64,000 nt of DNA from DATFNV01 sp963827935 (lineage in GTDB: Bacteria > Planctomycetota > Planctomycetia > Gemmatales > Gemmataceae), in NCBI GenBank assembly GCA_963827935.1, contig CAWHCN010000004.1, forward strand, positions 1,864,972-1,928,971, written 5' to 3'. The position numbers were made by a program, and so were the translations under genes. The notes under the pieces were generated by a model. The model was not told the DNA's origin. It was given only the letters and a program-made list of their open reading frames with translations, and searched no databases. Shown here in pieces: positions 10,422 to 19,663 of this stretch (position 1 is its first letter; each line of letters opens with the position of its first letter).

Positions 10422-11194
10422 GATCGTCCCTGCGCGGGAAGCGTGGGGGATAAGGGCACGACCCATTATAAGGCGACCGGCAGGAGATAGTAGCCCGCTC
10501 GCTGCAGCCGCACGCGTGCCAAGTTGAACTGAAGTCGCCGCGACTTCTGTTCAACCTGGCGCGCACGCCGCAAGACCTTGTGAAATAACGACATCCGCCT
10601 TCACAATTCAGCAAGAAGCGCCAGGTTGAACAGAACTCAGATGCATGCGGTAACGCTCAGACGGTTCCAGGTGGCACCGAGCGAGGGAGATTATCTCCTG
10701 CCGCTCGCTTAACCACACAATCGTCCACGGATTGACGAGTGCCTGCACGGCCCGCCGCTGCCGGCGGTCTATTGACAGCTGCGCGACCAGGACGACAGAT
10801 CGGAGCCCGCAGCGTCAGCGAGGAGTTGGGCCGAGCGCCCTTGCTCACGCTGCGGGCTCTGGGGTGTCGCCTTGGCCGCGCAGGAGTCAATAGGCCACGG
10901 CGGGCCTCCATGACCAAGAGTGCTGAGATGGGCTGGCGCGTGATGAACGTGGTTTTAGGTCCGTTGGATACAGCCACATCAGGCCCAGGTTCCGTGTCGA
11001 CATCCAGGTCCAGCGTCGCCTGTGGGGGGGCGGCCGGGCTATCATAAAGGTGGTGTTCGGAAGGAACGGTCCATAGTCTGAAGCTCCTGGCCAGGGCCAA
11101 AGGTGCGACGGTCGGCAGGGCTGGCTTGTCCGGTGGGATGCCGAGCCCTACAATCGCGGCGCTATGGTTCGTTGGCCTGCCGCGGGGACCGTTC
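10422..11194. other. Gene-free stretch
   Basis: About 770 bp with no ORF that resembles a protein. It contains the second RARSVSEG-type palindrome (10769-10893) and two copies of a GTTGAACAGAA/GTTCAACCTGGCG motif near 10545-10632. A 185-codon ORF on the minus strand runs through the palindrome and is rejected as noise. The last part, 11040-11194, should hold the promoter of the MtfA-like gene, but no clear -10/-35 is seen. Confidence 0.5.
10769..10893. repeat. Long palindromic element, RARSVSEG type, copy 2
   Basis: Terminal CTATTGAC and GTCAATAG bound an imperfect palindrome with inner arms GAGCCCGCAGCGTCAGCGAG and its complement (GCTCACGCTGCGGGCTC). It shares the ends and hairpin plan of the element at 3793-3916 but differs in arm sequence, as expected if both strands of the stem co-vary. 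It encodes no protein. Confidence 0.78.
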
Positions 11195-11974
11195 ATGCTG
11201 TTCGCCTGGCTCAAGCAGCGCCGCCGCCGTCAACTCCTGGCCGCTCCCTTCCCCGACGAGTGGCGGACCTTCCTGTCAAATAACGTCCCCCTTTACTCGC
11301 TCTTGACCGAGTCCGAGCGGGCCAAGCTCCGGGACGACCTGCGCATCTTCGTCGCCGAGCGGACCTGGGAGGGCTGTGCGGGACTGACCGTCACCGACGA
11401 GATGATGGTGACGATTGCCGCCCAGGCTTGTCTCCTGGTGCTGAACATTGAGCACGATTACTTCAGCCGCGTGCCGTCGATCCTGATTTATCCAAGCGGG
11501 TATCAGGCACCGGGGAGGCGGCGCAACCCGGACGGCACCATCGGCCACGGCCCCGGCCGGCTCGGCGAGGCCTGGTATCGTGGACCGGTCATCCTGGCCT
11601 GGGATTCCGTCCTGGCCGCCGGCCAGGACGGGCAGAATGTGGTGCTGCACGAGTTCGCCCACCAACTTGACTTCCTCGACGGCTACGCCGACGGCACCCC
11701 GCCCCTGCCGAGTCAAGCGGCCTACCGGCAGTGGCACGAGGTGATGACCGCCGAGTACGACCGGCTGGTCTGCGAGTCGGCCCACGGCCGGGCCCGTGTC
11801 CTGGACGCCTATGGTGCCACGAACCCCGCGGAGTTCTTCGCCGTGGCGACGGAGGCGTTCTTCGAGAAGCCAGTGCCTTTGCGGCAGCGGCACCCGGCGC
11901 TGTACCGGGTGCTGCGCGACTACTATCGGCAGGATACGGCGGAACGGGCCCGCGGGCCGGGGTGGACCCCATGA
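11195..11974 (+). CDS. mtfA: MtfA-like zinc peptidase (M90 family)
   Basis: A 259-residue soluble metallopeptidase. The zinc motif is HEFAHQLDFLDG (HExxH), with the downstream acidic ligand in NPAEFFAVATEAFFE. N-terminal sequence FAWLKQRRRRQLL and PFPDEW matches MtfA (DgsA anti-repressor), which in Escherichia coli binds the glucose repressor Mlc and has aminopeptidase activity. I take ATG 11195; the upstream in-frame ATG at 11126 would add a 23-residue leader without family resemblance. There is no nearby mlc homologue, so the physiological partner is unknown here. Confidence 0.9.
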   Translation: MLFAWLKQRRRRQLLAAPFPDEWRTFLSNNVPLYSLLTESERAKLRDDLRIFVAERTWEGCAGLTVTDEMMVTIAAQACLLVLNIEHDYFSRVPSILIYPSGYQAPGRRRNPDGTIGHGPGRLGEAWYRGPVILAWDSVLAAGQDGQNVVLHEFAHQLDFLDGYADGTPPLPSQAAYRQWHEVMTAEYDRLVCESAHGRARVLDAYGATNPAEFFAVATEAFFEKPVPLRQRHPALYRVLRDYYRQDTAERARGPGWTP

Positions 11975-12056
11975 TCGCCGCTGTCCAGCTGGTGCGGGCC
12001 GGGGTTCAGGTATAATGCCGATGTCGCTATCGAAGCACGCTCGCAGAGGAGTTGCC

Positions 12057-12629
12057 ATGTCCATTGCCATCAGTCGGGATCCGCTCACGCCGTTGCTGAC
12101 CGTCCCGCCCGTAGATGCTCTGTATGAGATCGTGGACGGGAAGTACGAGGAGTTGCCGCCGATGAGTACTCAGGCCTCGGTCGTCGCATCGCGGCTCGTC
12201 GGGGAGTTAATGGCCTTCGCAAAAACGCATCAACTTGGTGAGGCAGTCGGCGAAACGCTGTTCGGCCTCACCCCTCAGTTGCGCCGCAAACATCGCATCG
12301 ACGCCGCCTTCGTCTCTTACCAGCGCTGGCCCAAGGACCGCCCGACTCCGACAACCGATCCCTGGCCGGTCGTGCCCGACCTGGCGATCGAGGTCATCAG
12401 TCCCAACGATGTGGCCGAAAGCGTCCAGGAAAGGATCAGGGAATTCCTCGAGGCGGGCGTGCGCCTTGTCTGGCTGGTCTATCCGCAGCTGGCCTGGGTC
12501 ATCGCGTACCAGTCGCCGCACAGCCTGCGGGGCTTCACGATTGCCGACCATCTGGAGGCGGAACCGGTTCTGTCCGGGTTCCGCCTGGCGATGCGGGAGT
12601 TATTCAGTGGCGCCGGGCGCCGGAATTGA
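12057..12629 (+). CDS. Uma2 family (DUF820) putative endonuclease
   Basis: A 190-residue protein of the Uma2 family, which has a PD-(D/E)XK nuclease-like core and is highly expanded in planctomycetes and cyanobacteria. Visible core elements: DALYEIVDGKYEEL at the N terminus, RIDAAFVSYQRWP, the PDLAIEVISPND segment with the acidic and E-x-x residues, and VWLVYPQLAWVIAY. ATG 12057 follows AGAGGAG by 6 bases. The biological role of the family is not established; most copies have no known target. It is the first of two Uma2 genes here. Confidence 0.9.
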   Translation: MSIAISRDPLTPLLTVPPVDALYEIVDGKYEELPPMSTQASVVASRLVGELMAFAKTHQLGEAVGETLFGLTPQLRRKHRIDAAFVSYQRWPKDRPTPTTDPWPVVPDLAIEVISPNDVAESVQERIREFLEAGVRLVWLVYPQLAWVIAYQSPHSLRGFTIADHLEAEPVLSGFRLAMRELFSGAGRRN

Positions 12630-12674
12630 ACGGTCCGCCGGGGCCAGCGTCTGAGCCGGTCGCGTAGCAACGCC

Positions 12675-13940
12675 TCACTGCTTCCCAATGCAATACAGGT
12701 ACTCGTCCGACCGCAACAGCAGTTGTCCGTTGCTCACCGCCAGCGAGCCATTCGTCCGGGTGCCGTCGTCCAGCACGTTGTGCGCCAGCAGTTCGAACTC
12801 CGGTTTCGCGGCCACCACGTAGGTTCCCTTCCTTTGCGATACGAAATAGATCTTGCCGTCGGCCAGCACCGGCGAACCGTAGATCAGCCCCGAGGCCGGA
12901 TCCAGACGCTTCTCGTACTTGAACTTGCCGGTCGCGGCGTCCTGACACTTCACTATGCCCTGGCTTTCGCTGGCCCAGTAGAGGTAGCCCTCGTGATAGA
13001 TCGGCGAGGGGACATTGGAGCCGTTGCTCACACGCCACAGGACGTGGGTTTTCGTCACGTTGCCCCGGCCGCCCGCCTTCACCGCCAGGGAGGTATGGCC
13101 GCCACCAATCGCATACACCACACCGTCGTGGGCGACGACGCTCGGACAAACGTAACGGTGAATGCCGTCGGCGCGCCAAAGCTCCTTCCCCGTTTCCGGG
13201 TTCAAGCCGAGCACCCACTCGTTGATGCTGACGACCAGTTCCGTGTCGCCGCTGGGCGGCTTGACCAGGACCGGCGTGTTCCAGGCTGCGTTGATGCCGC
13301 CGGCCTTCCACTTCTCCTTGCCGTCCTTCTTGTCGAAGGCCACCAGCTGCCTGCTCTCCACACTGGCGTTTACGATCAGCATATCCTTGTAGAGCACCGG
13401 GGAGGCGGCCGAGCCCCAGCGGTCCGTCCCCTGGCCGACCGAGGCGTGCCACAGTTCCTTGCCGTCCAGGTCGAAGCAGTAGACACCGGACTTGCCGAAG
13501 AAGACATACAGGCGCTCGCCGTCGGTCGCGGGGGTGCTGGCGGCATAGCCGTGATAGGAGCCCTCACCGGCGTAGACGTGCTCCGGCAGCTCCGGGCGGA
13601 ATTCCTTGCTCCACACGATCTTGCCGGTCTTGCGGTCCAGGCACAGGACATGCCGGCGCAGGTCCTTCATCTCGCCGGGCTTCATGTCGTCGAGGCCGTA
13701 CCTGGTGTAGCTCGTGAGGAAGATGCGCTCGCCGGCGGTCACGGGGCTGGACGCACCCGGGCCAGGCAACTTCGTCCGCCAGACGATGTTCTGGTCCGCC
13801 GACCAGTGGACGGGCAGGTTCTTTTCGGCACTGATGCCCAGCCCGTGCGGGCCGCGGAAGTCGCTCCATTCCGCGCCTAGGGCGGAGGAGGCCAGGAGCG
13901 CAAACAAGGAAAGGTATATGGGACGACACAATCGGTACAT
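12675..13940 (-). CDS. Secreted PQQ-like beta-propeller repeat protein
   Basis: A 421-residue exported protein. A Sec signal peptide (YLSLFALLASSALGA) is followed by WSDFRGPHGLGIS, the entry motif of the outer-membrane-assembly-like PQQ_2 repeats found in many planctomycete proteins. Blades carry LDRKTGKIVW, FDLDGKELWHA, FDKKDGKEKW and LNPETGKELW. It lacks PQQ-dependent dehydrogenase catalytic motifs, so it is probably a scaffold or sensor, not an enzyme. It is the last gene of a minus-strand series (DUF1501, DUF1549/1553, PQQ, PQQ). Confidence 0.9.
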   Translation of the reverse strand: MYRLCRPIYLSLFALLASSALGAEWSDFRGPHGLGISAEKNLPVHWSADQNIVWRTKLPGPGASSPVTAGERIFLTSYTRYGLDDMKPGEMKDLRRHVLCLDRKTGKIVWSKEFRPELPEHVYAGEGSYHGYAASTPATDGERLYVFFGKSGVYCFDLDGKELWHASVGQGTDRWGSAASPVLYKDMLIVNASVESRQLVAFDKKDGKEKWKAGGINAAWNTPVLVKPPSGDTELVVSINEWVLGLNPETGKELWRADGIHRYVCPSVVAHDGVVYAIGGGHTSLAVKAGGRGNVTKTHVLWRVSNGSNVPSPIYHEGYLYWASESQGIVKCQDAATGKFKYEKRLDPASGLIYGSPVLADGKIYFVSQRKGTYVVAAKPEFELLAHNVLDDGTRTNGSLAVSNGQLLLRSDEYLYCIGKQ

Positions 13941-13950
13941 GACAACCCTC

Positions 13951-13980
13951 GTTTAGCCGCGGATCGAAGATCCGCGCGAC
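13951..13980. repeat. GTTTAGCCGC hairpin
   Basis: GTTTAGCCG leads into the perfect palindrome CGCGGATC-GAA-GATCCGCG (13958-13976). It sits between the two PQQ genes, just upstream of the start of the 12675-13940 gene on the minus strand. The same GTTTAGCCGC lead-in recurs at 36536, 61498 and 61900. Confidence 0.65.
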
Positions 13981-13986
13981 GCACCT

Positions 13987-15377
13987 CTATTTCCCGATGC
14001 AATACAGGCTTTTCGCCGTTCGCACATACATCCGCTTCCCTTCAAACACCAGCGAGCTGCGGAACGTCTCCAGCTTGTTTCGGGCCAGCTCCTTGTATTC
14101 CCGTCCCGGCTGCAGGACCACCGTCGAACCGTTCTCGCTGCTGATGAAAATGCGCTCGCCGGCGAGCGAGATGCTCGGGTAGATTCTATCGCCCAGGTTT
14201 AGGCGTTGCTCGTAAACCAGTTTGCCGGTGGCGGCATCGAGCACGGTCAGAAACCCATCGTCGCTGGCCTCGTAAAGCAGGCCGTCGTGAAGCACGGGCG
14301 ATGAGAACCCATAGCCGCCGCCGTGGGCCTTGCCCTTCCACAGCGGCTTGAGCTTGGTCACCTCGTCTATCGAGGCCGGCAGCCGGGTGGCGGTTACGGA
14401 GCCGTGGACGTAATAGACGACGCCGTCGTGCAGGATGGGCGAATTGGAGCCGCAGGAGCCGAGCTTGTCGGTCAGCAGCTTCCCGTCTTCGGCACGCACG
14501 ATTGCCCCCCGGGGCGTGAGGAGGACATCAACGTCGCCGACGCGGGTGACCAGGGACGTGCCATGGCTGGTCGGCAACTTGAGCGCCACGACTCGCTGCC
14601 CGTCTTCGGATCAAGACCAACGAGATCGGTGAAGTGGACGATCAGTTTGCCGCCGGCCAGCACCGGCGAGCCGGAATGAGCGTATGCGGCGTTGGAATGT
14701 TCAATCAGCTTCAGCCACTGGCGGTTGCCCTCCAGATCGTAGCCGGCCACCAGGCCGTCGCCGTAAACGACGTAAATGTTGTGCCCATCCGTGACCGGCG
14801 TCGGGGCCGAATAGCCGGCATCCTGCTGGATGCCCGGATGCGTGTAGAGGACAGCCACCGTGAGCTTCTGTTTCTCCTTGTCGAGCTCCTCGATCTGTTT
14901 GCGGTACGGCTTGAGCTTGGCATCGATCACTTCCTTCGAGGCCTGGTCCTTTTTGAGATCGCGATTGACTGTATCCATCTCCTTGCGGATCGCCGCTTGC
15001 ATACGATTCAGGTCCGCCGTTGCGGCCAGCTCAACCTTGAGCCGCTCCTGCACCTCGGGCGCGATGTCCAGTTCGGAATACTTGCAGGTTTTTTGCCAGA
15101 TGATCTTGCCATCGTCCTTGTTCAGGCAGAGCAGCGTGGCCGGTTCCGAGCCGATGAAGAGATGCTGGCCCAACAGGACCGGATGGCTGACGCCATAGCC
15201 CGGCATGGGCGTTCGCCAGATGACGTTCTCCGTGGTGGACCATTCCAGCGGCGGCTCGGCCTTGGGATAGGTGCCGGTGCCGTCGGTACGCCAGCCGATC
15301 GGGGCGGTCGGAGCCGCGGAGGCCAGGAGCATAGCGCCGATCAGGACGGCGCCCAGGCGGGTGGTGGTGGCTGCCAT
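13987..15377 (-). CDS. Secreted PQQ-like beta-propeller protein with coiled-coil insert, frameshifted
   Basis: An exported protein of the same type as its downstream neighbour. The N terminus is a hydrophobic signal (LGAVLIGAMLLASAAPTAP) followed by WSTTENVIWRTPMPGYG. Blades include LLCLNKDDGKIIW and TVLDAATGKLVYE. Residues about 110-170 form a charged helical insert (RMQAAIRKEMDTVNRDLKKD and further) not found in the neighbour; it probably forms a coiled coil. The frame breaks near 14590, where LDPKTGSE must join VALKLPTSHGTSL. Repaired length is about 460 residues. It is 192 bp downstream of the DUF1549/1553 gene, separated by a strong palindrome. Confidence 0.85.
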
Positions 15378-15482
15378 GCGTGGCTCTCCGAGACAAGGAA
15401 GAATTGGCGGGAACGAAGATGCCCGCTGTCCAGGGGAAAAGGCGACTGGGCGTAGAGATTAGGCAGGTTTCAAGCGTTATGT

Positions 15483-15565
15483 TCGTCGGAGCCGCGCACG
15501 CAGCGGAGCGGAGTAAGCGGCCGAGCGCCGCTTACTCCGCTCCGCTGCGTGCGCGGCTCCGACGA
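15483..15565. terminator. Perfect 38-bp inverted repeat (terminator-like)
   Basis: Arms 15483-15520 and 15528-15565 are exact complements with a 7-base loop. It lies 5 bp past the stop codon of the DUF1549/1553 gene (minus strand), where a terminator or mRNA-stabilising hairpin is expected. No U-run follows, so intrinsic termination is uncertain. Confidence 0.6.
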
Positions 15566-15569
15566 CCCA

Positions 15570-18104
15570 TCACCGGTTGAACACGAATTCCTTCGTATTC
15601 AAGAGCGCCCAGAGGATGTTCTCGTAAGCGATCTTCTTGCTCTTGCCGTTGGCCTGGATGTTGTCGAGGGCGAGCTGCAGGTGCTTCGCGCTCGGCTTGC
15701 GGCCCAGGGCCCAGAGGAACATCTCCTCGACCTTCTCGGCATCGGGGCGTGAGTCCTTCGCCAGGGCATCGGCCCGGCCTCCTTGCCGTGCGATCTTGCC
15801 CTGCACCTCTTCCGAGTTGAGCAGGTGCAGCGCCTGGGCCAGGTTGGCCTCGCTGACGCGCTCGCACTCGCAGGCGCTGATGCGCTGCGGCCGGCCGAAC
15901 ACGTCCAGGAAGTACGACTGGTACGATTCGTCCGGCAGCATGATCGCCCGGTTCGGTGCATGCTTGTCCTGCGGCAGGCCGGCGAACGCCGTTGGGCTGG
16001 CCGTCACCTGGCAGACGGCGTCGAACAGCACCTCGGCCGACATCCGCTTCGGATAGTAGCGGCTATAGGCCTGCTTGTCGTTCTTGTTGAACTCGTTGGG
16101 CGTCGAGCTGAGGCTATAGGTCCGGCTCTTGCAAATCGTCCGGATCAGGTGTTTCAGGCTGAATTTGTGGTCCACCAGGTCCTTGGCCAGGGCGTCGAGC
16201 AACTCGGGGTTGCTGGGCGGGTTGGTGACGCGCATGTCGTCCAGCGGATCGACGATGCCGCGGCCGAAGAAGTGGGCCCAGTAGCGGTTGGCCACGGCCC
16301 GGGCGAAGAACGGGTTGCTCGGCTCGGCCAGCCAATCGACCAGCTTCTGGCGCGGGTCGAGGTCGCCGTCCGGGTCCATCGGCTCGCCGCCGAGCGGCTT
16401 CATGACGGCGGCCTTGCCGGTCCGCTTGTTGACGACGCTGCCCGTCGACTTGGTGTAGATGACGCGCTTCTGGTTCTGCTGGCCCTGGTTGCTCAGCCCA
16501 GGCATCGGGATCTGCTTGGTGCCGACGCGGCCGAAGAAGGCGGCCAGGCCCCAGTAATCGTCCTGGCTCCACTTCTCGTACGGGTGGTGGTGGCACTGGG
16601 CGCACTGCATGCGCATGCCCAGGAAGACCTGCGAGGTATTGTCCACGAACAGGTCCGCCGTCGGCAGGTCCTTGTACCAGACCGTCGGCGGCGACTTGCT
16701 CTCGTCCCCCACCGCGGCCAGGATGTCGCGGGCAAATTCGTCGTACGGCTTGTCCGCCGCCATCGCGTCCCGAATCCAGCCGTGGAAGCTGAACGTGCCA
16801 TAGGCGCGGTTCTGCTGGTTGTTGCCGCGCTTCACGCGCAGGATATCCGCCCATTTGTTCGCGAAATAGTAGGCATATTCCGGCGTATCGAGCAGGCGGT
16901 CCACCAGCTGGTCGCGCTTGGCGGCACTCTTATCCGACAGGAAAGCGAGGCGTTGCTTTGGCGTCGGCAGCGTGCCAGTGATGTCGAGGTAAACTCGGCG
17001 GACGAACTGCTCATCCGTGCTCTCCTCCGACGGTACGATGCCGAGCTGCTTCCACTTGGCCAGCGTGTGCTGATCGACGACCGTCTTCGGCTGGAAGGTG
17101 TAGGCCGGCGTCGGGACGCCGAGGGGCACAGTAGCGCGGAAGATGGTGACCTGTCCCTGGTAGCGGGCCATGATGGCCGCCTCGCCGCTCAGGGCCAGCG
17201 TCCGCACCAGGCCGTTGCCGTCAACCGCGGCCACGTCGGTGTCGTTGCTGTCGTACTGGGCCCGGCGGGTGATGTCTTCCACGGAGCCGTCACTGTAGTG
17301 GGCGTAGACGGCGAACTGCTGCCGGCCGTTGCGCGGCAGGGTCCGCTGCTCCGGGTAGAGGCTGATGCTGGTCACCTTGGGGTCGTCGGGCTGGCCGAAG
17401 GGGAGGCCGGCCGCGATCCAGCGGCGAATGCTCCGATATTCATCGGAATTGGTCTCCATGCGCTTGCCGCCGCCGTGGGCCATGGTGCCCGACGCCTTGA
17501 GCAGGAGCAGGCTCTGGTCGGGGACCGCCGGGTTGACGCGGCGGCCGCGGGCTTCCTTTACCAGGGCGTTGTAGTCCACGTCCGGCTCGAAGCCGAGCAG
17601 GGAGATCTTGAAGCCGTTCTGCCCGCTGGCCTTGCCGTGGCAGCCGCCGGAATTGCAGCCGAGCTTGGTGAAGATCGGCACGATCTGGTTGCCGAAATTG
17701 ATCGGCAGGTCTTCCTCGATGCTCTGGGCCTCGACGGGGACGCGGGCGGTGTGGCTGCCGTAGCGGGCGATGATTTCGGTCTTGCCGCTAGCCAGGGGCA
17801 GGACCCGGCCGCCGGGCAGGATGCGGGCGATCTTCCGGTCGGCCACCTCGAACTCGGCGTCCCCGGTCAGGTCGGCCTGGCGGTCGCCGTCCAGGATTGC
17901 CGTGACGATCAGTTGCTGGGCGGCATCGCTGCCTTTGAGAGTGATTTTCTCCGGATGGGCGGCCAGCGTCCTGACCTCGGCGGGCTTTGGCGGCGGGGTC
18001 ACTTCGCCGGCAAGAGATTCCTTCTTATCGGCGGCACGCGCACCGGCGGCCAGGATTGCCACGGCCAGGGCGGCCAACACTGGGCAGCGTCGAAACAGTG
18101 TCAT
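15570..18104 (-). CDS. DUF1549/DUF1553 secreted protein with Ig-like and cytochrome-like region
   Basis: An intact 844-residue exported protein. After a signal peptide (LAALAVAILAAGARA) comes a bacterial Ig-like (BIG2) region, then CNSGGCHG, a CxxxCH haem-type motif seen in planctomycete-type cytochrome domains, a second Ig-like stretch, DUF1549 (FVRRVYLDITGTLPT, then LVDRLLDTPEYAYYFANKW), and DUF1553 (AQCHHHPYEKWSQDDYWGLA, ANRYWAHFFGRGIVDP, LIRTICKSRTYSLS). These proteins are nearly always adjacent to a DUF1501 gene, as here (18206-19489 immediately upstream). Their function is unknown; periplasmic polysaccharide or redox-related roles are proposed on context only. Confidence 0.94.
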   Translation of the reverse strand: MTLFRRCPVLAALAVAILAAGARAADKKESLAGEVTPPPKPAEVRTLAAHPEKITLKGSDAAQQLIVTAILDGDRQADLTGDAEFEVADRKIARILPGGRVLPLASGKTEIIARYGSHTARVPVEAQSIEEDLPINFGNQIVPIFTKLGCNSGGCHGKASGQNGFKISLLGFEPDVDYNALVKEARGRRVNPAVPDQSLLLLKASGTMAHGGGKRMETNSDEYRSIRRWIAAGLPFGQPDDPKVTSISLYPEQRTLPRNGRQQFAVYAHYSDGSVEDITRRAQYDSNDTDVAAVDGNGLVRTLALSGEAAIMARYQGQVTIFRATVPLGVPTPAYTFQPKTVVDQHTLAKWKQLGIVPSEESTDEQFVRRVYLDITGTLPTPKQRLAFLSDKSAAKRDQLVDRLLDTPEYAYYFANKWADILRVKRGNNQQNRAYGTFSFHGWIRDAMAADKPYDEFARDILAAVGDESKSPPTVWYKDLPTADLFVDNTSQVFLGMRMQCAQCHHHPYEKWSQDDYWGLAAFFGRVGTKQIPMPGLSNQGQQNQKRVIYTKSTGSVVNKRTGKAAVMKPLGGEPMDPDGDLDPRQKLVDWLAEPSNPFFARAVANRYWAHFFGRGIVDPLDDMRVTNPPSNPELLDALAKDLVDHKFSLKHLIRTICKSRTYSLSSTPNEFNKNDKQAYSRYYPKRMSAEVLFDAVCQVTASPTAFAGLPQDKHAPNRAIMLPDESYQSYFLDVFGRPQRISACECERVSEANLAQALHLLNSEEVQGKIARQGGRADALAKDSRPDAEKVEEMFLWALGRKPSAKHLQLALDNIQANGKSKKIAYENILWALLNTKEFVFNR

Positions 18105-18153
18105 GGATGGGAACTCCCCGAATCAGCAGGTGGGTCGGTCGGCGGGACGGACA

Positions 18154-18195
18154 GCCGCTTGCGGCTTCGCGGGGGGATGCGAAGCCGCAAGCGGC
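18154..18195. repeat. 17-bp inverted repeat between DUF1501 and DUF1553 genes
   Basis: GCCGCTTGCGGCTTCGC and its exact complement flank an 8-base G-rich loop. It is within the 101-bp gap between two co-directional genes of one probable operon, so it may serve mRNA processing or partial termination. Confidence 0.6.
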
Positions 18196-18205
18196 GCAGG
18201 ATGGC

Positions 18206-19489
18206 TTACAGCAGTTCCTTGACGATGTCGCGGTCGTCGAGGATGTACATCGGCCGGCCGCTGCCGTTGGCAAACGTCTGCGACGGGTCGATGCCCAGGG
18301 CGCGGTAGATCGTGCTGAGAAGGTGCGGCACCATGATGGGCCGATCCTTGGGGCGTTCGCCGCGGGCCGTGCTGGCGCCGACGGCCTGCCCCATCTTCAG
18401 CCCGCCGCCTGCGATCATCGCCGACATGACCGGCGACCAGTGATCGCGGCCGGCGTTCATGTTGACCTTCGGCGTGCGGCCGAACTCGCCCCACATCACC
18501 GTCACCACGTCCTTGTCCATGCCCAGGTCGTGCAGGTCCTGGATCAGGTTGGCGACGCCCTTGTCCACCTGGGGCAGCTGCTTCTTCAGTTGCGTGAAGT
18601 TGCCGCCGTGAGTGTCCCAACCGCCGATCGACAGCGTCACGCAGCCGACGCCGACCTCGACCAGCCGCCGGGCCGTCAGGAACTGCTCCACGCCCTTGTA
18701 GCGGTCGCGGGTGCTGCTGTCGCACTTGCTCAGATCGAGGGCGTCGCGGACGACGCCGGAGGTGATCATGTCGAAGGCACGAGTGTGGAACGTGTCCATG
18801 CCGGCCATGTCACCTTTGGTGTCGAGGTCGCGGCGCAGGTCGTCGAAGCCTTCCACCAGGGCCTTGCGCTGCTCGAGGCGGTCGAGCGTGACGTTGTTCG
18901 GCAGCCGCAGGTTCTGCAGGGCGGCCCCGCCCGGGGTGAACGGCCGGTGTGCGATGCCCAGGTAGCCCGGCTCGGTGCCGTAGCGCGACATGCCGCGCAG
19001 GCTGACGTAGGGCGGCACGTCGCCGCTGTTGCCGCGCAGCTTCGACACCACGGAGCCGAACGACGGATGGTTGGCGATGCGGTTATCGCGCTCGGCGTAG
19101 CCGGTCATGACCAGCGAGTCGGAGTGCTCATCGGTCGAGACGATGGACCGCACGCAGGCTAGCTTGTCCCACATCTTGGCCTGGAGCGGCATGTGCTCGC
19201 AGATCTGCACGCCGCTGACGTTGGTGGCGATGGGGTGGAACTCACCCTTGAACTCCTTGGGGGCGTCGGGCTTCAGGTCGTACATGTCCATGTGGGATGG
19301 ACCGCCCGGCAGGTAAATCATGATGGCGGCCTTGCTGGAGGCTGGCTTGCCGCTTTGCCGGGCGGCGACGGCCCGGGCCCGCAGCATGTCGGCGAGCGTC
19401 AGGCCGGCCCCGAAGGCCCCGATTTTCAGGAAATTGCGGCGGGACAGGCCGTCACAGTACCGTTGGGCGGCCCCTAGCAGCGTTAGCAT
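18206..19489 (-). CDS. DUF1501 domain secreted protein, intact
   Basis: A 427-residue protein with a twin-arginine signal (SRRNFLKIGAFGAGLT). Family motifs: YLPGGPSHMDMYDLKPDAP, EFKGEFHPIATNVSG, SIGGWDTHGGNFTQ, MWGEFGRTPKVNMNAGRDHW and ALGIDPSQTF. The start is ATG 19489, with GGGGAGAG 6 bases upstream; the longer ORF start at 19630 adds a leader without family resemblance. It leads the minus-strand series DUF1501 - DUF1549/1553 - PQQ - PQQ. It is about half-identical by eye to the frameshifted copy at 9011-10421. Confidence 0.94.
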   Translation of the reverse strand: MLTLLGAAQRYCDGLSRRNFLKIGAFGAGLTLADMLRARAVAARQSGKPASSKAAIMIYLPGGPSHMDMYDLKPDAPKEFKGEFHPIATNVSGVQICEHMPLQAKMWDKLACVRSIVSTDEHSDSLVMTGYAERDNRIANHPSFGSVVSKLRGNSGDVPPYVSLRGMSRYGTEPGYLGIAHRPFTPGGAALQNLRLPNNVTLDRLEQRKALVEGFDDLRRDLDTKGDMAGMDTFHTRAFDMITSGVVRDALDLSKCDSSTRDRYKGVEQFLTARRLVEVGVGCVTLSIGGWDTHGGNFTQLKKQLPQVDKGVANLIQDLHDLGMDKDVVTVMWGEFGRTPKVNMNAGRDHWSPVMSAMIAGGGLKMGQAVGASTARGERPKDRPIMVPHLLSTIYRALGIDPSQTFANGSGRPMYILDDRDIVKELL

Positions 19490-19663
19490 TGTCTCTCCCC
19501 CCGGACGGGCGATACGTAGTTTGGGCGACACGCTCAATGCTAACCTGAGGCGGGCCGGCGTGCAAATGCTAAACGGGGGTAAATGATTGCAGCAGAATGG
19601 CGCGCTGGGGAAGTCGATGGACCGGGACAAGAGGGATGCCTCCGGAACCTCCGAGGTGCTTTC

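Noticed and set aside
10657..11214. 185-codon minus-strand ORF
   Set aside because: Runs through a palindromic element (contains PRARSVSKG), has no homology that I can see and no ribosome-binding site.
12723..13880. 385-codon plus-strand ORF opposite a PQQ protein
   Set aside because: Shadow frame; the PQQ repeats and signal peptide on the minus strand are clear.
15783..18308. 841-codon open frame opposite the DUF1549/1553 gene
   Set aside because: Mirror of a conserved gene; no recognisable motif, and it runs across the gene boundary.
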